Part shown: piece by piece, positions 6,606 through 14,650 of the stretch
Layout: each line of letters opens with the position of its first letter
Position numbering within the stretch: position 1 is the first letter of the stretch
Program-made: the position numbers and the translations under genes
Assembly: GCF_901827175.1 (NCBI RefSeq)
Contig: NZ_LR594662.1
Span: 1,736,001-1,800,000 of the forward strand
Direction: 5' to 3'
From: Variovorax sp. RA8
Lineage (GTDB): Bacteria; Pseudomonadota; Gammaproteobacteria; Burkholderiales; Burkholderiaceae_C
DNA length: 64,000 nt
The notes under the pieces: generated by a model
What the model was told of the DNA's origin: nothing
Seen by the model: the letters and a program-made list of their open reading frames with translations, nothing else
Databases searched by the model: none

Positions 6606-8822
6606 TTACTTGGCCGCCACGCGCTTCACGCCGGCGCCGCGCACCTCGAGCCGGACCTGGTCCGCCACACGTCCGCGCGCATCGAGCAGCTCCACCAGGT
6701 GCCGGCCAGGCCAGGGCAGCCACTGGGCGCTGGCGCCGCGCGCGAAGGGCTTGCCGTCGATGCGCCACTGCAGGCCGCTGCTGCCCTCGGCCTCGAAGCG
6801 GACGCGCTGATGGCGCGGGGGGATGTCAGGGTCGAGCGCGATGATCGTGCCGTCCGTGGGAGCTGTGATGCGCGGCGCGGGCCCGGCCTCGGCCGCAGGC
6901 AATGCGAACAGGACCTGCTCGGTGCCGGCGATGAACCACTCGTCGCGCGCCGCCTCGAGCTCGTCGCCGAAGCTCACGCGCGCGCGCACCAGACCCGGCG
7001 GCGGCGCGGGCGCGCGACTGGCCTCGCGGCGGTGGAGGAAGGCCATCAGCTCGGCCCAGATCGGCGCGGCGCCACTGGTGCCGCTCACGTCCCACATCGG
7101 CGCGCCGCTGGCGTTGCCCACCCACACGCCGACGCTGTAGCGCTCGGACCAGCCGACCGCCCAGTTGTCGCGCATGTCCTTGCTGGTGCCGGTCTTCACC
7201 GCGCTCCAGAAGCGCGTGCCCAGCACACTGTCGACGCCGAAGGTGGGGGCGCGGGCGTTGGCGTCGCTCAGGATGTCGCCCACGATGAAAGCGGCACGCG
7301 GGTCGACCGCCGGGGTATTCGTATTGCTCCTTGCCCGTTGGGCCGAAGGCTGGGCTGGGGGCACGCGCCGCACCAGGAGCCGCGTCTCCCCGAACCTCCC
7401 TCCATTCGCCAGCGTTCGATATCCATTCGTCAGCCCGAGCAGCGAGACCTCTGCGCTCCCCAGCGCCAGGCTGTAGCCGTAGTAGTCCCCGTTCTGCGCC
7501 AGTCCCAGCCCCGCCGCGCGCAGCTGGCGCGCGAAGGCCTCCGGCGACACCATCACCAGCGTGCGCACCGCCGGCACATTGAGCGAAGCCGCCAGCGCTG
7601 TCCGCACCGAGACGTGGCCCTTGAACCGACGGTCGTAGTTCTGCGGGATGTAGAGGCCGCCAGCTGTGCTGATCTGCGCAGACGAGTCGTCGAGCAGCGA
7701 GGCCGCGGTGAGCCTTCGCTCGGCGATCGCCTGCGCATAGAGCAGCGGCTTGAGCGTGGAGCCGGGCTGGCGCTGCGCCAGCACGCCGTCGACCTCGGCC
7801 GCGCGGCTCAGCGTGCCGGAGGAGCCGACCCAGGCCAGCACCTCGCCGCTGGCGTTGTCGAGCACCACCAGCGCCCCGTCCTGGACGTTGCGGCCGCGCA
7901 ATTCCCTCAGATGACGCTGCAGGGTCGTGAGTGCAAAGCGCTGCAGTGGCGCCCGCAGCGTGGTGCGAATGTCCCCGCCTTGCTCCCTCTCCCTCCGGGT
8001 GAGGGCACGCGCGCTCGGCGGACCTTCGGCTTCTTTCAGCGCTCGCCGCGCCAGATGGGGCGCAATGCCTTCACTCGCCTCGAAGGCCCTGCGTTGCAAG
8101 GCCGCGCTTGCGAACATGTCGAGCGTCTCGCAATCTGCCCTGGCGCCTGCGTCCATGGCGCGCATCACCTCGCAGGCGCGTTGTGCAACCAAGGCCGGTT
8201 TGGCATTGGGCGCACGCACCAGCGCCGCCGCAACGGCCGCCTCGCGCGCATCGAGCCCGTGCGGCGCCTTTCCGAAGAGGGTGCGAGAGAGCGCATCGAT
8301 GCCAACGATCTCGCCGCGGAAGGGCACGGTGTTGAGATAGCCCTCGAGGATCTGGTCCTTGCGCCATTGGCGCTCGAGCTGCTGCGCCGCCACCGTCTGC
8401 CCGAGCTTCTGCGCCAGGTCGCGCCCGCCGCTGCCGCGACGCAGGTCGTCGTCGAGCAGGCCCGCGAGCTGCATGGTGATGGTGGAGGCGCCGCGCGTGC
8501 GCGCGTTCCACAGGTTGCCCCAGGCGGCGGCCGAGACCGCGCGCCAGTCGACGCCGCTGTGCTCGTAGAACCGCTTGTCCTCGCTCAGCAGCATGGCGGT
8601 GCGCAGGGCCGGCGAGATCTCGGCCAGTGCAGTCCATCGTCCGCGGCGCACGCCGGCGTCGGTGCGCACGCGCTGCAGCAGCTCGCCATCGCGATCGAGC
8701 ACCTGGATGTCGGAAGGGCGGAAGTCGCGTTTCACGTCCTCGAAGCTCGGCACCGCCTGCGCCGGGCCAGCCAGGGCGGCGAGCAGGCTCAGCGCCAGGA
8801 AGGCGTGTGGGGTGCGCGGCAT
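6606..8822 (-). CDS. pbpC: penicillin-binding protein 1C
   Basis: A 738-residue bifunctional peptidoglycan synthase of the periplasmic face. It has a signal or anchor segment (residues 1-24), a GT51 glycosyltransferase domain (about 40-230; LLSEDKRFYEHSGVDW, then ASTITMQLA), a transpeptidase domain with PGSTLKP as the SxxK box and KTGTSKD as the KTG box, and a C-terminal BiPBP_C domain (about 655-735). Alpha-2-macroglobulin partner genes often lie next to pbpC but none is seen in this window. Two low-complexity inserts occur in frame, near 7320-7375 (PPAQPSAQRARSNTNTP) and near 7980-8030 (PPSARALTRREREQGG); they resemble decayed intergenic repeats absorbed into the gene. Confidence 0.9.
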   Translation of the reverse strand: MPRTPHAFLALSLLAALAGPAQAVPSFEDVKRDFRPSDIQVLDRDGELLQRVRTDAGVRRGRWTALAEISPALRTAMLLSEDKRFYEHSGVDWRAVSAAAWGNLWNARTRGASTITMQLAGLLDDDLRRGSGGRDLAQKLGQTVAAQQLERQWRKDQILEGYLNTVPFRGEIVGIDALSRTLFGKAPHGLDAREAAVAAALVRAPNAKPALVAQRACEVMRAMDAGARADCETLDMFASAALQRRAFEASEGIAPHLARRALKEAEGPPSARALTRREREQGGDIRTTLRAPLQRFALTTLQRHLRELRGRNVQDGALVVLDNASGEVLAWVGSSGTLSRAAEVDGVLAQRQPGSTLKPLLYAQAIAERRLTAASLLDDSSAQISTAGGLYIPQNYDRRFKGHVSVRTALAASLNVPAVRTLVMVSPEAFARQLRAAGLGLAQNGDYYGYSLALGSAEVSLLGLTNGYRTLANGGRFGETRLLVRRVPPAQPSAQRARSNTNTPAVDPRAAFIVGDILSDANARAPTFGVDSVLGTRFWSAVKTGTSKDMRDNWAVGWSERYSVGVWVGNASGAPMWDVSGTSGAAPIWAELMAFLHRREASRAPAPPPGLVRARVSFGDELEAARDEWFIAGTEQVLFALPAAEAGPAPRITAPTDGTIIALDPDIPPRHQRVRFEAEGSSGLQWRIDGKPFARGASAQWLPWPGRHLVELLDARGRVADQVRLEVRGAGVKRVAAK

Positions 8823-8990
8823 GGGGCGCTAGCTTGCCACAGGCGGGAGCGATGCGGTCAGCCTGCGGCGACCTGCGCGGCGTGGGCGAGGATGCGGTTC
8901 GGGCCTACGTGCGAACGGGCGGGCGCCCGGGTTGCAGGTGCCTGCTGCACCACGCATCGTCGGGGCTTACCGACTGCTCAAGGAGATCCG

Positions 8991-9200
8991 ATGAAAACTA
9001 TTGTCACCCTGGTGATCGCTGCCACCGCCGCCCTGGCCGGCTGCGTCGCCGTGCCTTATGACAGTGGCCGATCGCCGCCGCGCGCGGGCTATGGGGATCG
9101 CGATCGGGACGGCGTGCCCAATCGCTACGACCGGGACCGCGACAACGACGGCGTGCCGAACCGCCACGACAGCCGGCCGAACAATCCGAATCGGTACTGA
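8991..9200 (+). CDS. small lipoprotein with calcium-type Asp-rich repeats
   Basis: A 69-residue protein. The start at 8991 has a good ribosome site (AAGGAGA) seven bases upstream. The signal peptide ends in the lipobox LAGC, with Cys18 as the lipidated residue. The mature part carries DRDGVPNRYDRDRDNDGVPNRHD, two thrombospondin type 3-like DxDxDGVxNxxD units that usually bind calcium. It is transcribed alone, divergent from pbpC. It is probably anchored in the outer membrane; role unknown. Confidence 0.7.
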   Translation: MKTIVTLVIAATAALAGCVAVPYDSGRSPPRAGYGDRDRDGVPNRYDRDRDNDGVPNRHDSRPNNPNRY

Positions 9201-9329
9201 GGCGCAGGGGTCCCCCACCTGAGGAGCACGGCAACCGCCGCCGGCAGGCCGCCAAGGCAGGCGGTCAGGAGAACGAAACCTCCGACGATGAATATCAGCG
9301 CGCGCAGGAGGAGCCGTTCTGCTGGTGCG

Positions 9330-9746
9330 CTAGGTGTCGAGGATCAGCTGCGTCTGCGTGACGACGGCGCACAGCTTGCCTTCCGCGGAGCGGATCGTGG
9401 TCTGCCACACCATGGTGGTCCGGCCCCGGTGCAGGGCGACGCTCTCGGCCGTGACCGTGGTGTTCACGCGCGCAGCGCCGATGAACTTGGTGCTGGAGTC
9501 GGTAGTCGTGGTCCGCTTGCCTTGCAGCATGTTGATCACGGTGCCGACCGCCCCGAGCGTGTCGGCGAAGGCCATGTAGGCGCCGCCGTGCAGGATGCCG
9601 CCGGCGGTGCAGAGGTCGGGGCGGACGACCAGCTCGGCGACCACGCGCTCCGGTTCGAGCGTGAGGAGGCGAACGCCCATCAGGCCGGGAAACACCGGGT
9701 CGAGGATCTTCTGAACGGCTTCGAGCGCGGGGAGAGGTTGGGTCAT
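9330..9746 (-). CDS. PaaI-type hotdog-fold thioesterase
   Basis: A 138-residue single hotdog domain. The motif GGILHGGAYMAFADTLGAVG carries the conserved HGG loop and following acidic residue of PaaI/YbgC-type acyl-CoA thioesterases; residues DSSTKFIGAAR and the C-terminal strand with VTQTQLIL complete the fold. It is likely cytoplasmic and hydrolyses aryl- or acyl-CoA. The substrate cannot be read from sequence. It is followed on the same strand by no close partner and preceded by the DUF2277 gene 19 bp away. Confidence 0.8.
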   Translation of the reverse strand: MTQPLPALEAVQKILDPVFPGLMGVRLLTLEPERVVAELVVRPDLCTAGGILHGGAYMAFADTLGAVGTVINMLQGKRTTTTDSSTKFIGAARVNTTVTAESVALHRGRTTMVWQTTIRSAEGKLCAVVTQTQLILDT

Positions 9747-9765
9747 GGCGCGGCCCTTCTTGGCC

Positions 9766-10062
9766 TTAGTCGGCGGAAACCGGCTTGTACGGCGGCGTTC
9801 CGAATCGGTTTGCCGACCTGGATCGCGCCCGCTCGGCTTCGATCTCCCGGTCGCGCGGATCGGCCGTAGTGACCAGCGTATCGATCAGCCTGCGGGCTGT
9901 GCTTGCGACGTCTTCCACGGCGCGCTGGAATGCCTCCTGGTTGAGCTTCGACGGGCTGTTGAAGCCGCTGAGCTTGCGCACGAACTGCAGGGACGCGGCC
10001 CGTATTTCTTCATCCGTCGCCGGCGGCTCGAAGTTGAACAGGGTCTTGATGTTCCGGCACAT
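9766..10062 (-). CDS. DUF2277 family protein
   Basis: A 98-residue protein starting MCRNIKTLFNFEPPATDEEI, the typical start of DUF2277, with the conserved LQFVRKLSGFNSPSKLN block and an RLIDTL helix. The ATG at 10062 has GGAGCGACC directly upstream. Function of the family is not known. It lies 19 bp before the thioesterase gene on the same strand, so the two may form one transcript. Confidence 0.8.
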   Translation of the reverse strand: MCRNIKTLFNFEPPATDEEIRAASLQFVRKLSGFNSPSKLNQEAFQRAVEDVASTARRLIDTLVTTADPRDREIEAERARSRSANRFGTPPYKPVSAD

Positions 10063-10108
10063 GGTCGCTCCATGAATGGATGGATCGATGGGATGTCTGC
10101 GACGACGG

Positions 10109-10531
10109 CTAGAAGGATACGCAGGTTCGGGCCTTGACGCGCAGGACGGCCTCCTGCTCGAACTGCGCCTTGTACACGGCCACGAGCACCTGCACTGCGT
10201 TCTCGCTGGCGTCGTCATCGGGGTGGATGAGCTGAAGCACCTGCGACGCCTCCTGCACGATCGCGCCGTCGGCACCGCGCCATTGCCCCGAGGCGGGCGA
10301 CACTGTCAGGCCTTGCGGGAACCGCGGCGTGACAGCGCTCTTCAGGAATTCGCTCCACTCGGCCGGCGTCACCATGCCGCCGCGTGGCTTGCCGGTGCCG
10401 AAGTACAGCGTATCGTGGATCAGCGCTTCCTCTCCCGTTGCGCAGCCTGTCCGCAGCAGCGGCGCACAGCCGGCAAGCGTGGCCGCAACACTGGCGATGA
10501 CGATGGTGATGGTGATATGAGCGATGCGCAT
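10109..10531 (-). CDS. DUF3574 lipoprotein
   Basis: A 140-residue protein with a signal peptide ending in TLAGC (Cys22 lipidated). The mature part has DTLYFGTGKPRGGMVTPAEWSEFL and the DGLTV-like VSPASGQWRG block typical of DUF3574 proteins, which are small predicted periplasmic or outer-membrane lipoproteins of unknown function. It is the last chromosomal gene before the integrated element. Confidence 0.72.
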   Translation of the reverse strand: MRIAHITITIVIASVAATLAGCAPLLRTGCATGEEALIHDTLYFGTGKPRGGMVTPAEWSEFLKSAVTPRFPQGLTVSPASGQWRGADGAIVQEASQVLQLIHPDDDASENAVQVLVAVYKAQFEQEAVLRVKARTCVSF

Positions 10532-10624
10532 GGCATGCCGGGCGGGAGTCGTGGTCGACGATCGTAGCTGCGACCCCGCTGCCGCCTCTGCCAACTCCGC
10601 GCCGAAATGGCGGATTCGACATTC

Positions 10625-10673
10625 AATCTGGTCGGGGTGAGAGGATTCGAACCTCCGGCCTCTACGTCCCGAA
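10625..10673 (-). repeat. left attachment site: orphan 3' part of tRNA-Pro
   Basis: Identical over 49 bases to 33665-33713. On the minus strand it covers the tRNA from the anticodon loop through the CCA end and four more bases. The 5' half of the tRNA is absent and the flank toward the island is unrelated. It marks the chromosome-distal junction of the island. Confidence 0.92.
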
Positions 10674-10779
10674 GGCCATCCGCCTCGCCAATTGGGACCT
10701 TTTTCGAGGGCGTTCCCTCTGAAAGCGCCATCATAGCGTGCATTCGAGCGCAGATGGACGAAAGTAGGTGAAGGGGGCG

Positions 10780-10798
10780 TTGGAACAAATTTGGAACA
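10780..10798. repeat. putative integrase arm site (left copy)
   Basis: ttggaacaaatttggaaca, itself a tandem TTGGAACA pair, lies 107 bp inside the left core repeat. An identical 19-mer lies 77 bp inside the right core repeat in the same orientation. The position at both ends of the element suggests recombinase or excisionase arm binding; this is inference. Confidence 0.5.
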
Positions 10799-10913
10799 GA
10801 GCCCGTACGCGTCCGGGTCGCCGGCAAGCGGGAGCGCGTAAAAGCACTTTAAAGAAGCATTCAGGTCGCGGAGGTTGCTAGACCTAGGACCAACCACTTC
10901 TTTTGTAGATGTC

Positions 10914-11309
10914 ATGTTCAACTCTTCTCTCCCCCTCGCTCCCCTTGCTTCCACCCTGGAGCACCCGTCCGCGCCCGGCGTGCCGCCGTTCCAGCTCCTG
11001 ACACGCCTTCAGGTGGCCGAAATCCTCCACGTGACCGTACGCACACTGGATAACTGGCAAAAGTCCGAGCGCATGCCGAAGGCGGTTGACATTGGTGGAA
11101 AGGTTTACTGGCACTCAGCGGTTTTTTATAGCTGGCTGGACCAGAAGATGCGCCGCGGTCAATGCCAACTCGGCGACACGGCGTCAGGCGAGCTGAATCA
11201 GGAAGCGCGCAAAGCAAAGCCGGCGCGTAGTCCTGAGCGCTTGTCGAGCGCCTCGCGGGCGGTCTCTCGCAATCAGTCCGCACTCGCCAGGATGGCCTTA
11301 GGCGGATGA
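10914..11309 (+). CDS. AlpA/MerR-like helix-turn-helix protein (candidate excisionase or activator)
   Basis: A 131-residue protein. The helix-turn-helix spans about residues 28-80: LLTRLQVAEILHVTVRTLDNWQKSERMPKAV followed by KVYWHSAVFYSWL, the winged-helix pattern of AlpA, Xis and MerR-type small DNA-binding proteins. The tail is basic and low in complexity. ATG 10914 is preferred over the TTG at 10875, since the upstream part carries no homology; neither has a strong ribosome site. It sits just inside the left end of the island, a usual place for recombination directionality factors. Confidence 0.6.
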   Translation: MFNSSLPLAPLASTLEHPSAPGVPPFQLLTRLQVAEILHVTVRTLDNWQKSERMPKAVDIGGKVYWHSAVFYSWLDQKMRRGQCQLGDTASGELNQEARKAKPARSPERLSSASRAVSRNQSALARMALGG

Positions 11310-11362
11310 GCACCGGGCTGGCTGCGGCCGCCTTGGTCTGAAGGACCGGCCGGGAGCGCCCC

Positions 11363-11599
11363 TCACACTGTTGCTGCTTCCACGCCCTTGGACTCAAGGA
11401 GTTGCAGCAGTCGAGCGGCCGCACCTCTTGGGCGCTGGCCGACGGAGGCGGATTCCCACCTGCGCACCGTCGAAACGCTCACCCTCATGAAGTTGGCGAA
11501 GGCGGCCGGGCTCATCTTTGCGACTTGAGTTCTGATTCGTTGGACGCGCTCGGGGGAGTAGTGCGGCGGCTTCTCGAACAATGGTCTTGTGTGCGTCAT
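11363..11599 (-). CDS. XRE-type HTH protein, NadS-like (antitoxin-like regulator)
   Basis: A 78-residue protein with RIRTQVAKMSPAAFANFMRVSVSTVRRWE as helix-turn-helix, and RGAAARLLQLLESKG as the closing helix, the pattern of NadS/HigA-like antitoxins. No toxin gene is found next to it: the 318 bases upstream on this strand hold no RelE/HigB-like frame. It may be an orphan regulator. A broken second copy of the same family lies at 15863-15980. Confidence 0.6.
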   Translation of the reverse strand: MTHTRPLFEKPPHYSPERVQRIRTQVAKMSPAAFANFMRVSVSTVRRWESASVGQRPRGAAARLLQLLESKGVEAATV

Positions 11600-11614
11600 G
11601 TTGGTGGGTGACAC

Positions 11615-11932
11615 AGGTCACGAGGGCGAGCTCATCACATGGCCGAAGGGCTGGTCTCGCATGAGGATTGTGACGCTTCGCGCTGGTCCGCGGTCTTGCC
11701 CCGCGCCCACCCGAAGAACACTGAGACGTTGAGGGTTGCCTCGGTACGACTTTCGCCGTCGTCCGCCCGTCACCAGCGCTATCAAATACGCTATCAAAAT
11801 GCCGGGCGGCTCGGGGTTGCCAAGTCGGTTGACGGCCATCCCGCCGGCACGGCAGTCGGAGGCCAGCGAATAAGGCTGCTGACTGGCAAGAAAGGCGCCC
11901 AGGCGGTGAAGCAAGCCGGTTCGCCCTCGGGG
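11615..11932. other. gene-free stretch with a 10-bp direct repeat
   Basis: No convincing gene is seen on either strand. The only clear structure is cgctatcaaa repeated at 11777-11786 and 11789-11798, one helical turn apart. Its form recalls the tandem arm motif at the island ends, so it could be a leftover attachment region of an older element or an operator. Confidence 0.4.
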
Positions 11933-12739
11933 CTACCCCTCTGGCTGCTCTTCTGCGGCCTCGATTCGAGGTGCCAGGCTTACCGACCAGTGACCACCGT
12001 GCTCCTGCTTGGAAGACAGCAGGTCGTACGTTTTCACCATGTCGAGCAGTCCTGAGTGACCATAGACTTTCGGAGAAAAGGCAGGGTCAGTGCGCTTGAG
12101 ATACTGCCCGAGTTGTCCCAGACCGACCTTGCCTTCTGATGTGTCGCTGGCAAGCAAGGTGACCGCGTCGATGACGAATCGCGGACGGCGCTTGGCCACG
12201 GGTTTGGGAGCTTCGACCTTTGGCGGCTCCACTTTGGCATTTGGTGCTTTGGGGAGCGCCTTGGCGCCGGCCTCGGCCCCTGCATCGGCAACCGTTTCGG
12301 GACGCGTCCATTCAAAGAACTGGTCGCTTGCATTGCGCAGGGCATCAGGGGTCTTGGGCTCGCCCACGATGCACACGGTGGCGCCGCGCTCGCGCAGCTT
12401 GCGGCACAGATAGGCGAAATCCGAGTCACTGGTGACCAAGCAGAAAGTGTCCGCGCGTTCATCAAACATCGCCTCCAGCGCATCCAAGGCGAGGGCGATG
12501 TCCGCGGTGTTCTTGCCCGATGCGTACTGGTACTGCAGGCACGGCGTGAACGCCTGGCGCACCAGCGCCTCCTGCCACTTCGCGGCCAGCGTCGTGTGGT
12601 TGCCGTAGCCACGCCGTAACACCACGCGCCCGAACTGCGCGACCACCCGCAAGGCATATTCAAGTACTTCAGGCGATACGTTGTCGCAGTCTACGAGCAC
12701 TGCCACGCGCGCCTCACCCCCGCTCCAACTGGCGTTCAT
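11933..12739 (-). CDS. NYN (PIN-like) domain protein with C-terminal LOTUS/OST-HTH domain
   Basis: A 268-residue LabA/limkain-type protein. The NYN nuclease-like domain is at about residues 10-145. Its acidic site is visible as VDCDN (D17, D19), ADIALALDA (D80) and TSDSDF (D105, D107). A lysine/proline/alanine linker (about 150-190) leads to a LOTUS/OST-HTH domain (about 190-255; GQLGQYLKRTDPAFSPKVYGHSGLLDMV). NYN domains are predicted metal-dependent RNases and LOTUS domains bind RNA, so an RNA-processing or RNA-targeted defence role is plausible. It is transcribed alone in the island. All catalytic acids are present. Confidence 0.82.
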   Translation of the reverse strand: MNASWSGGEARVAVLVDCDNVSPEVLEYALRVVAQFGRVVLRRGYGNHTTLAAKWQEALVRQAFTPCLQYQYASGKNTADIALALDALEAMFDERADTFCLVTSDSDFAYLCRKLRERGATVCIVGEPKTPDALRNASDQFFEWTRPETVADAGAEAGAKALPKAPNAKVEPPKVEAPKPVAKRRPRFVIDAVTLLASDTSEGKVGLGQLGQYLKRTDPAFSPKVYGHSGLLDMVKTYDLLSSKQEHGGHWSVSLAPRIEAAEEQPEG

Positions 12740-13705
12740 TCGGAAGCCTTCTCCAAGATTTGCCTCATGATATGGGCTGCCAAAGGGACGAAGCCAATGA
12801 GTTTCGCGACCAGTTCTCGCACGTGGGCACCTGCTGTTGCCCGCCTGCCGAATACCACCCAGTGGGGCGGGCCGACTTTCCTGGTCGGGCTACGTGCCAT
12901 TTCGCCCACCTGGCGAACTGTGTCAATGGCGCTGCGTCACACCGAAGTAAGGCGCGACGCTCTATTCAGATTGGTCCACGAATTCGCTGCAGCAGGTCAA
13001 TGCGTCGACGCCCGCAGTTCTAGGACGTCACGTCTTGGCCACCAGCGCGCCAATGGGCGCGCCGCTGTCGTGAACCTTCGTCCGCTGCGCAATCGGGTCT
13101 ATTGATTCGCGGCGGCATCGCGAGCGAAAGCAGCCCGTTTTGCGCAACTAGTCTGCTATCTCCAAGATAGCTTTGCTGCAGGGCTTCGACGACGTGCCAA
13201 GCCCTTGACGTAGCTGGGGTTGGGGTATCGTCTTGCCGAAGCGGTAAGCGGAGGCTGCAGGTGAGGCATTGCGCCCGAGCGCGAAACGCGCGAGGCGATA
13301 TACCCGGAGATATCAAAACAGCAAGGCTACAAGCGGCCTGCAGCGGCACTTGTGTGGTCCTTTTCCCTTCTTGCCGGGGTCTGAGTCAGCTTTTCGGTCG
13401 ACCAAGCTTAGTTATGTGGTCCTTTTCCCTCGGGAACGAGGTGAACCAATGAACTTGAAATGTGACGTTGAGTGGGGCGCCGAACGCTCGCTCGGACAGG
13501 AGGATGCCTCGTCCTTGGCAGCAGCATGTCCGTTCGCTCCGCGGTTGGTCCAATCGTCACAGGACAACGCAGCGCGACCACACACCAAGATTGCTTGTGT
13601 GGTTGTTTTCCCGCGAGCTTCGGCCGGCGTCCCATAATGAAAAGAGGACCTGTGCGGTCCTCGTTGTTCGCGCCAAGCACACAAGCTATTGGTTTGGCGT
13701 CGGCG
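12740..13705. other. gene-poor 966-bp stretch with a thrice-repeated 15-mer
   Basis: No reading frame here looks convincingly coding; a 62-codon frame at 13449-13637 has a plausible GAGGTGAACC start context but no recognisable content. The motif tgtggtccttttccct occurs at 13353-13368 and 13415-13430, and a variant tgtggttgttttcccg at 13598-13613, all in the same orientation. The stretch lies directly downstream of the replication initiator gene, so these may be initiator-binding sites (iterons), although spacing (62 and 183 bp) is irregular. Confidence 0.4.
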
Positions 13706-14512
13706 CTAAGCGCGGGCGAAGCGGCGTCCCCTTTCAATGCGGAATTGTCCTCGCATGCGCTGAAAGTTGGCGATGACCCCGACTTCCTTCAGCTTCTTAA
13801 GTGCGGGTGTCAATTCGCGCCCGAACTGACCCGGCTCCTCATCCCACATCTTGGCGAGCGCATCCACTTGGAATAGGTCTACATCCGTGGACCAAATAAG
13901 GTCGGCCAGTCCCGACTCCAGGTTGTCATTGAGCTCGTTTCGAAGGTCGAGCGGAACAAATGTCGAACTCAAGCACTCCAGGGCGTACGTGTACCGTCGG
14001 TCCATCGTCACGCTGAAGTCCCGCTGGTCCCACTCGGCGCCGGTAATGAAGCCAAAAATGTCTCCTTTGTCTCTCTCGTACAGTTGAACCCTGAAGGTCG
14101 CGGCGCGCAGGTCCGTAAGAATCTCCTTAAGGAGGTTGACGCTCTTGGAAGAGGCATCCTTTCCCATGCTCCGCAAGAAGTCCCCGGCGTGGAATTCCAG
14201 TGTGATGTCTCCCCCTTTCTGCGAGGCACGAGAGGTAAGGGAGAGCACCACCCTCTTGTGCACTTGCCTCAGCCGAGGCCCGCAGTAGTGAATAGACTGC
14301 CCTGGGACCAGAGCATCAATGCTCGTGTGACTGTGCACCGAGAACGCCTGCGAGATTTGGCCTCTCGCATGCCCTAAGCCGAACAGGCCGCACCGCAGCA
14401 AATGGGCGACCATGACGCCCGAGTTTCGCAGCAGTTTGGGAAAGTATTCGCCCGCTCGCTCGCGGTAAAAGCGCACTTCATCCCATTCTTCGGGAGTTCG
14501 GGTTGAGGTCAT
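13706..14512 (-). CDS. plasmid-type replication initiator (RepA/TrfA-like)
   Basis: A 268-residue protein with the layout of winged-helix plasmid initiators: an LLRCGLFGLGHARG segment near the N-terminus, IHYCGPRLRQVHKRVVLSLTSRA, then ITLEFHAGDFLRSMGKDASSKSVNLLKEILTDLRAATF as the first winged helix, FSVTMDRRYTYAL, and a C-terminal helical domain with LADLIWSTDVDLFQVDALAKMWDEE. Such proteins bind iterons and open an origin. Presence inside an integrated island implies that the excised circle can replicate. The gene is alone on its strand between the IS and a repeat-bearing gap. Family assignment rests on motif order, not on a database match. Confidence 0.65.
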   Translation of the reverse strand: MTSTRTPEEWDEVRFYRERAGEYFPKLLRNSGVMVAHLLRCGLFGLGHARGQISQAFSVHSHTSIDALVPGQSIHYCGPRLRQVHKRVVLSLTSRASQKGGDITLEFHAGDFLRSMGKDASSKSVNLLKEILTDLRAATFRVQLYERDKGDIFGFITGAEWDQRDFSVTMDRRYTYALECLSSTFVPLDLRNELNDNLESGLADLIWSTDVDLFQVDALAKMWDEEPGQFGRELTPALKKLKEVGVIANFQRMRGQFRIERGRRFARA

Positions 14513-14650
14513 GTAGTCACGTCACGGTTGCTTGGTGACATGTCTAGTGACGCATTTATATTCCTTCCCATGGTCCACGAGCGCCCAATGGAGAGCTCGG
14601 TCCGCATTGCAATGGCACTGCGCTGCCCCCGGCATTCGTAGCACTTCGAT

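Noticed and set aside
12767..13105. 112-codon plus-strand frame in the gap after the NYN gene
   Set aside because: No ribosome site, no recognisable motif and mixed composition; treated as chance.
13340..13620. CRISPR-like array from the tgtggtccttttccc repeats
   Set aside because: Only three short copies with irregular spacing and no cas genes.
13449..13637. 62-codon frame with a decent ribosome site between the repeated 15-mers
   Set aside because: No family and a repeat inside; coding cannot be supported.
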